Position numbers and translations under genes: made by a program. Positions 1 through 8,888 of a stretch of 64,000 nt of DNA are shown here, piece after piece. The notes below the pieces were generated by a model. The model worked only from the letters and a program-made list of their open reading frames with translations. It had not been told where the DNA came from and made no database searches. The stretch covers positions 3,658,001-3,722,000 of the forward strand of contig NZ_SHKY01000001.1 in assembly GCF_004217545.1 (NCBI RefSeq), written 5' to 3'. The stretch comes from Krasilnikovia cinnamomea. Its GTDB lineage: Bacteria > Actinomycetota > Actinomycetes > Mycobacteriales > Micromonosporaceae. Numbering within the stretch: the stretch's first letter is position 1; every line of letters begins with the position of its first letter.

Positions 1-374
1 GCGCGGGAACGGTGCTCTGGATGGGGGAGACCGGCCGCCCGGATGGAGCGCCCACCGGGCCGGTCATCGCCATGACCCCGATGGGCGCCGAGATACCGGT
101 CTCGGCGCAGATCAACGTGTCCGGCACGGCCGGCGGCACGAAGATCAACCTGGTGTGCTTCTACAACCGCAAGAGCCCCGACCTGAAGCCGTACACGGTC
201 CGGCTCATGGCGTACGGGCCCGACGACGAGCGGGAGCAGGTCGGCTCCTGGGTCGCCTCGCCCGGCAAGGAGTTCAGCATGTCGGCCGTGACGCACTTCG
301 CCGACGGCGCGCTGTCCCGGCTGGAGCTGGTGCGCAATGACGGCAAGGCGCTGCTGGCCTACGACGTCCCCTGA
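1..374 (+). CDS. C-terminal part of an anti-sigma factor-like membrane protein (5' end outside window)
   Basis: The reading frame is open to the left edge, so only the C-terminal ~124 residues are visible. They form a compact beta-rich domain with the pattern seen in the extracytoplasmic C-terminus of actinobacterial zinc-finger anti-sigma factors: small-residue rich start, a 'NLVC..YNR' strand, a 'YTVRLMAYGPDDEREQVGSW' region and a closing 'LSRLELVRNDGKALL' strand. The N-terminal HxxxCxxC finger and membrane helix that would settle the assignment lie upstream. Inference from domain style; it could also be another exported beta-sandwich protein. Confidence 0.5.
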   Translation, partial: AGTVLWMGETGRPDGAPTGPVIAMTPMGAEIPVSAQINVSGTAGGTKINLVCFYNRKSPDLKPYTVRLMAYGPDDEREQVGSWVASPGKEFSMSAVTHFADGALSRLELVRNDGKALLAYDVP

Positions 375-416
375 CGGATCCGCTGCCCGGCGCCACCGGC
401 GTGGGTGAGCGGTCCG

Positions 417-1388
417 TCAGCGAGGCGGCAGGGCGGCGGCCGGTTCGGTGGTGGCGGCCACCGGCCCGGCCGCCACCCTCCTGGACTCCGTGTCGGCCGC
501 CGCGTTCCGGCCGGCGGCGCGGGCCCGGCGGATGCCGTCGACGGTGAAGATGATCAGCGCGACCCAGACCAGCGCGAAGCCCGCCAGCCGCGGGGCCGGC
601 ATCGGCTCGCGATAGAGCAGCACCCCGCAGGCCAGCTGCAGGATGGGCGCCACGTACTGCATCATTCCCATGCCCACCAGCGAGACCCGGTTGGCCGAGG
701 CCGCGAAGAGCAGCAGCGGGACCGCCGTGGCCACCCCGGCCAACATCATGAGTACGGTATGCCCGGCCGACACCTGCCCGAACACGGCGTCGCCCGTGTT
801 GCCGAGCCAGCCGAGGTAGATCAGTGCGGGCAGCGCCAGGACCGCGGACTCGACGAACAACCCCTCCGCGGGCGGCAGCGACAACCGCTTCTTGATCAAA
901 CTGTACGTACCGAACGTCGCCGCCAGTATCAGCGCGATGTACGGCAGCCGGCCGTAGTCGACCGTCAGGACGGCCACCGCCAGCGTGCCGACGCCGACCG
1001 CGACCCACTGCCACGCGCGCAGCCGTTCCCGCTGCACGCTCACGCCCAGCAGCACGACGACCAGGGGCGTGATGAAGTACCCGAGGGCCGTCTCGACCAC
1101 CCGCGACGAGTTGACGCCGTAGATGTAGGTGGCCCAGTTCAGCCCGATGAACACCGCCGCCAGCGCCGCCCCGCCGAGGCGCCGCCGGTCGCGCAGGAGC
1201 CCGCTCAGGAAGCGCCAGTTGCGCATGGCGGCCAGTACCAGGCTGACGAAGAGCACGGACCAGATCACCCGGTGCGCGAGGATCTCCAGCGGTGCGGCGG
1301 GGCGCAGCAGCTTGAAGTAGATCGGGAAGAAACCCCACATCACGTACGCGGTAAGCCCGTACACGTAGCCGCGGCGTTCGTCGTTCAT
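417..1388 (-). CDS. rarD: RarD-type EamA/DMT-family permease
   Basis: Protein of 323 residues with about ten hydrophobic membrane segments and two EamA halves, the usual length for RarD ('chloramphenicol-sensitive protein') in the drug/metabolite transporter superfamily. Typical RarD features are visible: 'GLTAYVMWGFFPIYFKLL' at the N-terminus, 'EILAHRVIWS', 'GLNWATYIYGVNSS' and 'LGYFITPLVVVLLG'. The ATG at 1386-1388 starts directly at the conserved N-terminus. The C-terminal ~30 residues are a hydrophilic tail. The transported substrate is not known from sequence. The gene stands alone. Confidence 0.9.
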   Translation of the reverse strand: MNDERRGYVYGLTAYVMWGFFPIYFKLLRPAAPLEILAHRVIWSVLFVSLVLAAMRNWRFLSGLLRDRRRLGGAALAAVFIGLNWATYIYGVNSSRVVETALGYFITPLVVVLLGVSVQRERLRAWQWVAVGVGTLAVAVLTVDYGRLPYIALILAATFGTYSLIKKRLSLPPAEGLFVESAVLALPALIYLGWLGNTGDAVFGQVSAGHTVLMMLAGVATAVPLLLFAASANRVSLVGMGMMQYVAPILQLACGVLLYREPMPAPRLAGFALVWVALIIFTVDGIRRARAAGRNAAADTESRRVAAGPVAATTEPAAALPPR

Positions 1389-1504
1389 TCGCCAACAGTA
1401 AGTTGCGAAACGAGATCCGCTCCTTGCATATGTCGCAGCTCACGGCCCTGTAGGGGGTGATCACGGGAGGTTCCGCACGCCGCCGTTCTGGGACCCCCGA
1501 CCTT

Positions 1505-1661
1505 GGCTGCTGTGTTCTGGCCCGCTGGTCTGGGGGCGCCGTGGCCCTGGCTGCTGTGTTCTGGCCCGCTGGTCTGGGGGCGCCGTAGCCCTGGCTGCTG
1601 TGTTCTGGCCCGCTGGTCTGGGGCGCCGTGGCCCTCGCTGTTGCGTTTCGGCCCGCCGGTC
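1505..1661. repeat. 44-bp tandem repeat, about 3.6 copies
   Basis: Units begin at 1505, 1549 and 1593 with the common start GGCTGCTGTGTTCTGG and differ by at most a couple of bases. The third lacks one G, and a degenerate fourth copy starts near 1636. A non-coding minisatellite; function unknown. Confidence 0.9.
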
Positions 1662-1681
1662 GACGTGGCGGACCGACGGCG

Positions 1682-1724
1682 CGCGGAAGCGTCCTGCCGC
1701 CCGGGGGGACAGGACGCTTCCGCG
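1682..1724 (-). terminator. Hairpin terminator downstream of the holin-like gene
   Basis: A perfect 15-bp stem (arms 1682-1696 and 1710-1724, CGCGGAAGCGTCCTG paired with its complement) with a 13-nt GC-rich loop lies just past the stop of the leftward gene at 1747. There is no U-run, as is common in high-GC actinobacteria. Confidence 0.75.
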
Positions 1725-1746
1725 TATGGGTTGGTCTGCGGGACGG

Positions 1747-2127
1747 TCAGTCGTCGCCGTCGGGGACCAGCATGTTGAGCACCCAGCTCACGACGCCGAC
1801 CACGATCGCGCCGAGGACCGCGGCGGGCCAGAAGTTGTCGACGTGGAACGGCAGGTCGAGCTGACCGGCGATCCAGCTCGTCAGCAGGAACAGCGCGCCG
1901 TTGACGACGAACGCGATGAGGCCGAGGGTCAGCACGTACAGGCCGCAGCCGAGCAGCTTGATGACCGGGCGCAGGATCGCGTTGATGAGGCCGAAGATCG
2001 CCGCCACGGCCAGCAGAGTGCCGACCTTGGCCGGTACGGAATCCGTGGTGAGCCGGATCCCTTCGATGAAGATGGTGGCTATCCACAGCGAAACCGCGGT
2101 GATCACCAGCCGGAGGATGATGCCCAT
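1747..2127 (-). CDS. Phage holin-like (Phage_holin_4_2 family) four-helix membrane protein
   Basis: Small membrane protein of 126 residues from the chosen ATG (2125-2127), which puts the first hydrophobic helix at the N-terminus ('MGIILRLVITAVSLWIATIF'). Four hydrophobic segments follow, with the family's 'GLINAILRPVIKLLGC' block between helices 2 and 3. Such chromosomal 'mycobacterial 4TMS holin' proteins are widespread and are usually not phage lysis genes; their cellular role is unclear. The frame is open further upstream to 2214, but that extension is hydrophilic and unlike the family. No strong ribosome site is seen. Confidence 0.85.
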   Translation of the reverse strand: MGIILRLVITAVSLWIATIFIEGIRLTTDSVPAKVGTLLAVAAIFGLINAILRPVIKLLGCGLYVLTLGLIAFVVNGALFLLTSWIAGQLDLPFHVDNFWPAAVLGAIVVGVVSWVLNMLVPDGDD

Positions 2128-2326
2128 GGCAGGGGATGGTGCCATGGCCATGCCACTGCCAGGCAGGACGGCCCGCGATCTTGCGCAGATCGTTGCCAAA
2201 GCGCAGGGGTCCACGGGGTAGGTGCTGTACCGGCCGTGGGTGCGGGCCGACCGCCGCGCCGACGTCGCCGGTCAGACCCGGTCGAGCAGGCCGACCGCCG
2301 CGCCGACGTCGAGCTGCCCTTGCCGA

Positions 2327-4237
2327 TCAGACCCGGTCGAGCGGGCCGATCAGTTGAGCCTCGATCGGGGTCTGCGCCAGGGCCGCCCACCGTACCGCGC
2401 GCCGGTTGATGACACCCACCATGTCCGCGCGGATCCGGGTCAGCCATTGCGCGGCGTCACCCAGCCCGAGCGCTGGCCCCAGCATGGACGCCTCGTCCGG
2501 ATGCAGCGGCTGCACGACGAGCAGGTCGGCGCGGGAGGCAACGTCGACGTCGGCCGGGCCGAACTCGTCGCGCACGACCAGGGTCGCCTGGAATCCGGCG
2601 CCGGGCCGGTTGTCCGCGCCCACCGGGCCCACGTCGACGATCACCAACAGCGGATGCAGCGCCGACCCGGGAGGAATCTCGACCGCGCGGCCCGGCGGGA
2701 TCACCGCGATCGACTCGCCGGGCACCGCCGCCCCACGGACGAACGGCTCCCACGCGTACGGGCGGGCGGTCTGCACGATGACCCGGGCGCCGACCGCCAT
2801 GGCGCGCAGGGCGACCAACTGGGCGCAGCGCACCCCGCCGACCAGCAGGACGCGGGTCTGCTCCGGGCGGAACAGGCGGGTCACCACGGGGTCGCCGTAC
2901 CGGTTGGTGCCCAGCATCAGGCCGGCGACCGGAACGGGCAGCTCCAGGTCGTCGGCCAGCTCGGCCGGATGCGTACCGGGCGCGGGTCGACCGGTGCTCA
3001 GCGTGTCGGCGTGGCCGGCGCCCAGTGGCAGGGTGGCCGTGAACCCGTCGAGATGCTCGCCGTCGAGCCGGCTGGCCTGCGCCCGCTCGGTGGAAAGCAC
3101 TTTCCGCAGCGCCTGGGTGACGACGCCCAGCGCGGACGGGTCCGGCGCGGCCAGGCGCAGAGTCAGGTCGGTGGTGGCCGCGGCGTCCAGCGGGCCGCGC
3201 GGCCCGGCGCTCACCGCCACGGTGGTGGCCGCCGCGGGCAGTGACAGCATGCGGGACACGAGCCGCCGCGCGGTTTCCTGCCGCAGATCCGGCCACCGGT
3301 GCAGCCGGAAGGTGGCCTGGCTCAGGCCGCCGATCTGCAGGCCGGACCAGCTCTCCTGGGCCGATCCGACGCCGTCGTCATGGGCCAGCTCCGCGATGAC
3401 GCGGGCGGCCGCGGCCTCACCGAGCGGCCGGACCGGTATCGGCCCGAGCCGTTTCGGCAGCTTCCGTACCAGCCCGGACAGGGCCTGCCGCAGGTCGGCC
3501 GGGGACCAGCCCTCGGCATGCAGCACCCGGACGGCCAGCAGCGCGCGGCTGTGCCCGAGCAGGCGCCCCTCGGTGAGCTGACGGTACGAATTCGCCGGGG
3601 TGCCCCCGCCCGCGCGGAGCGTCGGCGCCGGAACACCCGTGAGCACCAGCTGGATCCGGCATGGCGGGTGATCCGCGCCGGCCGGCGGAAGCAGGCTGCC
3701 GGGCGACGGCAGCGCGGGAAGCTCCTCGGCCAGCAGGCCGGCCGGGTCGCCCAGTTCCAGCACCGCGGTCAGCCCATGCGCGTCGACGAACAGCGCCGCC
3801 GGATCGCCGGCGAGGTCGGCGTGCTCGACCCGCGTCCCGGGCGCGGTGAACTCCAGCAGCGCGGTGGATGAGGCGTCGACCGCCACGACGTGGCGCCGGC
3901 CGCCGTATCGCAGTGCGATGGACAGCCACTCGAACGCCCACCGGCCGCGCAGCCGCAACCAGATCACGGCCAGCAGGACCACGGCCAACGCCGCACCCGC
4001 CGCCAGCGTGATCGGGCCGTGCGCCGCCCCGATGAGGACCGCGACCGCGGCGAGCTGGCTGCCGATGAGCTGTCCCGCGCGGATCCCGAAGAGGCGCCCC
4101 GGGCGCACCCGGGAACCGCGGTGGGGCGGCGGGCCCGTCACGCCGCCCTCGGACAGGCGACGGCTGTCCGCCAAGGCTGTCACTCTGCGTCGCCTCCCCG
4201 ATCGTCGCGGTGTATTCACCTTCGCTGCGCGGCCCAT
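2327..4237 (-). CDS. eccE: Type VII (ESX) secretion protein EccE
   Basis: Protein of 636 residues with the N-terminal organisation of EccE: a basic cytoplasmic tail, 'RPGRLFGIRAGQLIGSQLAAV', and two closely spaced transmembrane helices (about residues 53-95), then the 'RGRWAFEWLSIALRYG' motif and a long soluble domain. EccE is a peripheral subunit of the ESX inner-membrane complex with EccB, EccC and EccD. The start at 4235-4237 has a GGAGG eight bases upstream. It is transcribed away from the two WXG100 genes that follow, so the 270-bp gap is a divergent promoter region. EccB, EccC, EccD and MycP are not in this window. Confidence 0.88.
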   Translation of the reverse strand: MGRAAKVNTPRRSGRRRRVTALADSRRLSEGGVTGPPPHRGSRVRPGRLFGIRAGQLIGSQLAAVAVLIGAAHGPITLAAGAALAVVLLAVIWLRLRGRWAFEWLSIALRYGGRRHVVAVDASSTALLEFTAPGTRVEHADLAGDPAALFVDAHGLTAVLELGDPAGLLAEELPALPSPGSLLPPAGADHPPCRIQLVLTGVPAPTLRAGGGTPANSYRQLTEGRLLGHSRALLAVRVLHAEGWSPADLRQALSGLVRKLPKRLGPIPVRPLGEAAAARVIAELAHDDGVGSAQESWSGLQIGGLSQATFRLHRWPDLRQETARRLVSRMLSLPAAATTVAVSAGPRGPLDAAATTDLTLRLAAPDPSALGVVTQALRKVLSTERAQASRLDGEHLDGFTATLPLGAGHADTLSTGRPAPGTHPAELADDLELPVPVAGLMLGTNRYGDPVVTRLFRPEQTRVLLVGGVRCAQLVALRAMAVGARVIVQTARPYAWEPFVRGAAVPGESIAVIPPGRAVEIPPGSALHPLLVIVDVGPVGADNRPGAGFQATLVVRDEFGPADVDVASRADLLVVQPLHPDEASMLGPALGLGDAAQWLTRIRADMVGVINRRAVRWAALAQTPIEAQLIGPLDRV

Positions 4238-4503
4238 CGTAGGGCCTCCGGCCGGTTCGCAGGGGGCCTGTGGACAAGGGCCGATGGACGACAGGGGTGG
4301 TCCACAGCCCCGGTCGTCGGGACTACCGAGGCCTGGCCCGCCCGGCTACTGTCGGCGACGCAAACCATGAGGTGGCCGCCCTGGCTGCCCCCACGGCTCG
4401 GCCGGAAGGGGCTAGCCTGGGTGCCCAGCGAGCACCGGGCGGTCGTACCAACGACCGGTCCATTCGGGAGCCGGTGCGCGGCAGACCTAGACGAGGGAGC
4501 GGG

Positions 4504-4833
4504 GTGACGTCCGGGGTGGCCCAGACGCAAGCAGAATCCGCGGTGATGGCGACGACCGCCGCGAAGTTCGAGACGGTCAACAGCGGGTTGCAGTCCATGT
4601 TGAACAAGCTGATGTCCGATCTGTCTGTTCTGAGCGGCGCTTGGAAGGGCATGGGCGCTCAGAAGTTCGAAGAGGTCAAGGGGCAGTACGCCCAGGACCT
4701 CAAGAACCTCAACCAGGCGCTGCAGGAGACGGCGGAGGCGATCCGCACGTCCGGCGTCAGCTACGACGCCTCCGACAGCCAGGCCGCCGCCCGCGTGGCC
4801 AAGTCAAGCGGCAGCTACACGCTGCCCCTCTGA
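4504..4833 (+). CDS. WXG100-family ESX secreted protein (first of a pair)
   Basis: Small helical protein of 109 residues with the WXG motif as W-K-G in the turn between two helices (around residues 44-46) and a late Y-x-x-x-D motif ('YDASD'), the ESX export signature normally carried by one partner of the heterodimer. The GTG at 4504 is chosen because GAGGGAG lies seven bases upstream; an internal ATG at 4546 is an alternative. Twenty-one bases separate it from the second WXG100 gene, so the two form an operon and presumably a helical hairpin dimer exported by ESX. Confidence 0.85.
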   Translation: MTSGVAQTQAESAVMATTAAKFETVNSGLQSMLNKLMSDLSVLSGAWKGMGAQKFEEVKGQYAQDLKNLNQALQETAEAIRTSGVSYDASDSQAAARVAKSSGSYTLPL

Positions 4834-4854
4834 GATCACACGGGGAGGAATCTG

Positions 4855-5148
4855 ATGGACAACGGCTTGCTTCTGGTCAACTTCGGCGCTCTGCAGCAGG
4901 CGAGTGCCGACATTCAGAAGGCACTCAACGAGCTGCAGTCGCAGCTCACCCAGCTCGAGCAGGACGCGAAGCCGCTGGTCGCCTCCTGGAGCGGCGCCGC
5001 CCAGGACGCCTACGCGACCCGGCAGCACAAGTGGCAGGGTGCTTCGAACGATCTGCAGAACATCCTGCGTGACATCCAGTTCGCGGTGCAGGAGTCGGCT
5101 GCCGACTACCAGGACACCGAACGTAAGGCGCAGCACCGCTTCCAGTAG
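4855..5148 (+). CDS. WXG100-family ESX secreted protein (second of a pair)
   Basis: Protein of 97 residues beginning 'MDNGLLLVNFGALQQASADIQ', with W-S-G in the central turn (around residue 45) and a C-terminal Y-x-x-x-E motif ('YQDTE'), the type VII export signal. The start has GGGGAGGA well placed upstream. A hairpin terminator follows at 5159-5189, ending the two-gene operon. The export motif is visible in both partners, whereas in EsxA/EsxB pairs it is normally functional in one. Confidence 0.9.
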   Translation: MDNGLLLVNFGALQQASADIQKALNELQSQLTQLEQDAKPLVASWSGAAQDAYATRQHKWQGASNDLQNILRDIQFAVQESAADYQDTERKAQHRFQ

Positions 5149-5158
5149 AGGTGGGCGA

Positions 5159-5189
5159 GGCCGGGGCTGTCGACATGGCAGGCCCGGCC
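5159..5189 (+). terminator. Terminator after the WXG100 pair
   Basis: GGCCGGG and CCCGGCC arms with an inner CTG/CAG pair form a hairpin ten bases after the stop codon, followed by TTCTACGCTTATT. Confidence 0.7.
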
Positions 5190-5326
5190 TTCTACGCTTA
5201 TTCCCATCTCACTCACGGTTGCCGCGTCGCTCCCCTGTGCGACGTGAATCCGCGATTCACTTTCGTGCCGGGATCAACGTTCGTGCCGGGTTACACCCGA
5301 GTTGGTTGTCTACGTACGGCCGCCCG

Positions 5327-5354
5327 TTGTGATCCCGCCCTGACCTTGTAGGTT
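5327..5354 (+). promoter_or_regulatory. Possible sigma70-type promoter for the SseB-domain gene
   Basis: TTGTGA (5327-5332), 16-nt spacer and TAGGTT (5349-5354), 46 bases before the GTG at 5401. Just upstream (about 5262-5290) a TTCGTGCCGGG motif occurs twice in tandem, which could be a regulator site. Weak, by eye only. Confidence 0.3.
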
Positions 5355-5400
5355 GTACGCGTTGAGATAGCCCGCGTTCGCCGTGAAGGGAGAGGTGGAC

Positions 5401-8400
5401 GTGTCCGAGTGGCAACCGGCGACGGACGCCGAGATGGCGATGCGCGACGCGCTGCGCACCGATGACCAGGAGTCCTACTTCCGTATCCTCGCCGGTGTCG
5501 ACCTGCTGCTGCCGGTGTCGGCCGACGCGCTGGCCGGTCTGGCCCCGCTGGGCTGGGGGACCTGGAGCACCGGCGGGCGTACCCATGTTCTCGCCTTCAC
5601 CTCCTCCTCGGCCATGCAGGCCTGCCTCGCCGACTACACCGGCTCCGCCCGCCGGGTGCCGTACCTGGAGCTGGCCAACACCTGGCCGAACCTCGAGTGG
5701 TGGCTGGCCGTCAACCCGGGCCTGCCGATCGAGGGCTATCTGCCGGCGTGGTTCGTCGCGCAGCTCGCCCGTGGCGACCTGCGGCTGCCGACCCGCGGCC
5801 CGGCGCGCGACGGAACCCGCCCCGGCCAGAACACGCAGGATGTGCACGCGGGGGCGCTGACCGCCGAGTCGTCCTTCCCGGGCGGGCCGATCGGTGCCGC
5901 CGAATCGGGTGGTGCCACCGGGCTGGCCGGCTCGGCCGCGCCATACCGCCCGGAGACCGACACGGCACGCGGTCCGGCCGGTTACCCGCTGGACCGCGGC
6001 AGCGCTGGCGGTCCCGGCTCCAGTGGCGGTCCCGGCTCCAGCGGCGGTCCCGGCTCCGGTGGCGGCACCGGTCCCGGCGGTCCCGGCCTCAGCGGTCCTG
6101 GTCTCAGCGGTCCCGGCAGCCTGCCTGTCCGGACCCCGGGCACGGTCTCGCCGGGCGCCGCACCGGCCCGGACGCCGGGCGGGTCGTCGCAGCCCAGCGC
6201 ATCCGGCGCGGCGCCGAGCGCACCCGCCGCGTACCGGCCCCCGTCTGTCCCGCCGACTTCGACCGGTGACGGCCGCCCGGAGCTGCCCCCGCTGCAGGAT
6301 CCACGAGCGCCGCTGCCGACCCGCACGCCCATGGCCCAGACGCCTCCGGTGCCGTCCCACCTGACTGACGGCCCGCCCGCCGGTGACTTCCCGCCTGACG
6401 CCCGGTCGGCGATCCCCGGCACGCCGGACTTCGGCCCGGTCGCGCCGGGTTCCGTCGACCCGCTGCCGCGTCGGCAGCCCATGCCACCCGTGGATCCAAG
6501 CGCTCCGGTGGCCACCTCGACCCCCACCCTCGCCGGGACCCGGACGGCTCCCGCGCCGTTGCCCGGTGAGGCCGGCGTGCGGTCGGGGGAAAGTGGCCAG
6601 CGACCCGGTGAGCCCGGCGGCCGGGCAGGTGAGGCTGTTGGCCGGGCGACTGAGGCCGGTGTGCGGCCGGGCGGGGCTGTGGCGCCGTCCGGGTCATCGG
6701 TGCGCGGTGTGGGATCGGCGGGCGCTCAGGCGGCGCCGCGACCCGGGGTTGCGCCGCCCGTCGTTCCGGGCGGGGCTTCCGCCGGCCGGTCATCCGATGA
6801 CAACTGGCCGGATGCCCGGGACTCGTCTTCGGCTTCGGCGCTCACGACCCGCTCGCCGGACAGGAGCAGCTCGCCTTCGGCAAGTTCACCGCCCGCAACG
6901 AAGCCGGTATCCCCGGCGGACCCAACCTCTTTCAGGGCGCCGGTCGCGCCCACGTCGGGTGGTGCGCCGGTTACGCCTACGTCGGGTGGGGCGCCGGTAG
7001 CGCCTACGTCGGGTGGTGCGCCGGTCGCGCCCACGTCGGGTGGTGCGCCGGTAGCGCCCGCATCGGGCCGACCGTCAGAGGTGCCTGCGTCGGGAAAGTC
7101 GTCTGTCGAGCGCACCCCATCCGGCCCGGACGGCTCGGATGCGCTTGGTACCGATCAGGATGTGGTGGACGAGGCGGCAGCGAGTCGGACCGGCCGGTCC
7201 GTACCGGGCCTCGGCGACGGAAACAAGTCGCGCCCCGGCGATGAGGCGGCCGAGCCGAGTTCGGCAGAGTCGGCTGGCGACGGCCGAGTCGCCGAGGATC
7301 GGCTGTCCGGCGGCGCGACCAGCGGGGATGAGGCCGCCGACCGCGAAACCACCCCGGGTCGGGACTTCCAGGGTCAGGCTTCTCGGGACGCCACCCCGGG
7401 CCAGGACTCCGAGGGTCAGGAGTCCCAGGGCGCCGCCGTGGGCCAGGCCGCCCAACAGCAGGCTGCCCAGCAGCAGGCCGCCCAGCAGCAGGCCGCCGCC
7501 CAGAGCCAGGCCGACCAGGAACAGGGGCCCGAGGAGCTGGCCGGGTGGCCGTCCGGCGAGGACGACTTCATCCCGGCGAACGCGGTCGAACAGGACCTTT
7601 ACCTCGCCGCCGGCAGCCGCAGCACGGATGCGTTCCTCTCCACCCTGCTGCTGGCCACGGTCCTCGTACCGGTGGCTCACCATTCGCGGCCGGGCAGCAC
7701 GCCGGGCGAGTCCGGGTTCGCATTCCGTACGGAGGACCTCAACGGCGAGCCGTACCTGGTGGTGTTCACCAGCCGGGACCGGTTGGCCGAGTACCACGCC
7801 GAGCCGACCAGGACGGTGGCGGTGCGGTTCGTCGACCTCATCCGCACCTGGCCCGATGCGGCCTGGTCGTTCGCGGTCAACCCCGGCAGTCCGGTAGGTG
7901 CCACCTATCCTGGTCCGCAGGTCATCGCGCTCGCCAACTGGGCGGTCGAGTCGGGGCTGGGCCTGGATCCGTCCGACGAGCTGGTGCTGGCCGAACCGGC
8001 GTCGGCGCCCGCGACGCAGCGGGCCGGTGATCCGGCCCAGCACGCGACGGTCATGCAGAAGACCGTGCCGCCGGATCAGGTCGACTACCTCCTGGAGCGC
8101 GGGTACGACCGGGCGGCCGGATTCGTGCACCGGGCCAGCGAGGTGGCGCACCTGAACACCCCCGCCGAGTTGTTCGCGGCGCTGGGCCTGCTCTACGACG
8201 GCTCCCCGTACCAGGCGGACGCCAAGGAGGCGTACGTGCTGCGCTGGCCCGCCTACCGGCCGAGCCTCTACCGGATCCCGTACGGCGGGCAGAACGAGCA
8301 GGCCCTGCGCGCCATGGACGGCTGGGTGATCGAGCGTGCGCCGTTCCGGGGCAACGGCTTCGCGCCCGGTGAGGGGCGTGACGTGATCGCGGAGTTCAAG

Positions 8401-8523
8401 GTGGACAGTGTGCGACTGCCGCACGGCGCCCAGCTGTGGCGGATCGACGCGGACGGCACCAGCGCCATGGTGGCCGTGCTCGACTGCGACGGACCGGTCT
8501 GGCGTCAGGTCGGTGAGCGGTGA
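5401..8523 (+). CDS. Large ESX-linked protein with two SseB-type domains, low-complexity linker and unknown C-terminal domain
   Basis: Protein of 1040 residues. Residues ~5-125 and ~718-858 look like SseB N-terminal domains ('ESYFRILAGVDLLLPVS', 'VLAFTSSSAMQ'; and 'DAFLSTLLLATVLVPV', 'LVVFTSRDRLAEY'). Between them is a ~590-residue Gly/Pro/Ala/Ser-rich linker with GGPGSS repeats, five T-S-G-G-A-P-V repeats (nt ~6952-7060) and a QQAAQ run. A conserved-looking C-terminal module (~885-1040) contains 'LRWPAYRPSLYRIPYGG' and 'WVIERAPFRGNGFAPGEG'. The GTG at 5401 is preferred (GGGAGAGG just upstream) over 5383. It follows the WXG100 pair and overlaps the next gene by 4 bp. Function unknown: ESX accessory protein or polymorphic effector are both possible. 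Confidence 0.75.
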   Translation: MSEWQPATDAEMAMRDALRTDDQESYFRILAGVDLLLPVSADALAGLAPLGWGTWSTGGRTHVLAFTSSSAMQACLADYTGSARRVPYLELANTWPNLEWWLAVNPGLPIEGYLPAWFVAQLARGDLRLPTRGPARDGTRPGQNTQDVHAGALTAESSFPGGPIGAAESGGATGLAGSAAPYRPETDTARGPAGYPLDRGSAGGPGSSGGPGSSGGPGSGGGTGPGGPGLSGPGLSGPGSLPVRTPGTVSPGAAPARTPGGSSQPSASGAAPSAPAAYRPPSVPPTSTGDGRPELPPLQDPRAPLPTRTPMAQTPPVPSHLTDGPPAGDFPPDARSAIPGTPDFGPVAPGSVDPLPRRQPMPPVDPSAPVATSTPTLAGTRTAPAPLPGEAGVRSGESGQRPGEPGGRAGEAVGRATEAGVRPGGAVAPSGSSVRGVGSAGAQAAPRPGVAPPVVPGGASAGRSSDDNWPDARDSSSASALTTRSPDRSSSPSASSPPATKPVSPADPTSFRAPVAPTSGGAPVTPTSGGAPVAPTSGGAPVAPTSGGAPVAPASGRPSEVPASGKSSVERTPSGPDGSDALGTDQDVVDEAAASRTGRSVPGLGDGNKSRPGDEAAEPSSAESAGDGRVAEDRLSGGATSGDEAADRETTPGRDFQGQASRDATPGQDSEGQESQGAAVGQAAQQQAAQQQAAQQQAAAQSQADQEQGPEELAGWPSGEDDFIPANAVEQDLYLAAGSRSTDAFLSTLLLATVLVPVAHHSRPGSTPGESGFAFRTEDLNGEPYLVVFTSRDRLAEYHAEPTRTVAVRFVDLIRTWPDAAWSFAVNPGSPVGATYPGPQVIALANWAVESGLGLDPSDELVLAEPASAPATQRAGDPAQHATVMQKTVPPDQVDYLLERGYDRAAGFVHRASEVAHLNTPAELFAALGLLYDGSPYQADAKEAYVLRWPAYRPSLYRIPYGGQNEQALRAMDGWVIERAPFRGNGFAPGEGRDVIAEFKVDSVRLPHGAQLWRIDADGTSAMVAVLDCDGPVWRQVGER

Positions 8524-8888
8524 TGCGCGACGGCTACCTGGCGACGTGGCAGGGCCGCGAGTACGAGGCGGCGCCCGACGGCGACAACGTGCGCATCTAC
8601 ATCACCGAGCCGGGCGCGGTGGGTTTCACGGAGGTCCGGCTGGGCCGCCACGTGCGGTTGCTGGGCCCGGACGAGTGCGACGACCTGGCCTACGTGCGCA
8701 CCACGTGCACGTGGCGCGGTGAGCCGTTCATCGTGCTGGCGGAGGCGGACGGCTGGCTGCGCCTGGAGTACACGGGTGGCCGGGCGCCGATGGCGCGCGC
8801 GCTCGGGCTGGAGGAGTTCGACTTCGGCGTCTACCAGGGCTGGGCGCCCGCCCACGAGGTCACCGACATCGTCGAGCACCGCGCCTGA
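8520..8888 (+). CDS. Small protein coupled to the SseB-domain protein, unknown function
   Basis: A 122-residue acidic, soluble protein ('YLATWQGREYEAAPDGDNVRIYI', 'VYQGWAPAHEVTDIVEH'). Its GTG start overlaps the stop of the upstream gene (GTGA), with an alternative ATG at 8523, so translation is probably coupled. It has no signal peptide or membrane segment. Position directly after the variable C-terminal module of a large multidomain protein would fit an immunity or chaperone partner, but that is inference; no family was recognised. Confidence 0.65.
   Translation: MMRDGYLATWQGREYEAAPDGDNVRIYITEPGAVGFTEVRLGRHVRLLGPDECDDLAYVRTTCTWRGEPFIVLAEADGWLRLEYTGGRAPMARALGLEEFDFGVYQGWAPAHEVTDIVEHRA

Larger units (their letters stand above)
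1389..1746. other. Intergenic stretch with tandem repeat and terminator
   Basis: About 360 bases without a credible gene between the starts of rarD and the 3' end of the holin-like gene. It holds a 44-bp tandem repeat (1505-1661) and a strong hairpin (1682-1724), listed separately. The first 100 bases would carry the rarD promoter; no clear -35/-10 pair is evident. Confidence 0.6.

Noticed and set aside
1747-2127. Lysis holin of a prophage
   Set aside because: No endolysin or other phage genes nearby; this family is a common chromosomal membrane protein.
2222-3244. Rightward frame opposite eccE
   Set aside because: Arg/Gly-rich shadow with no domain; eccE has clear family motifs and ribosome site.
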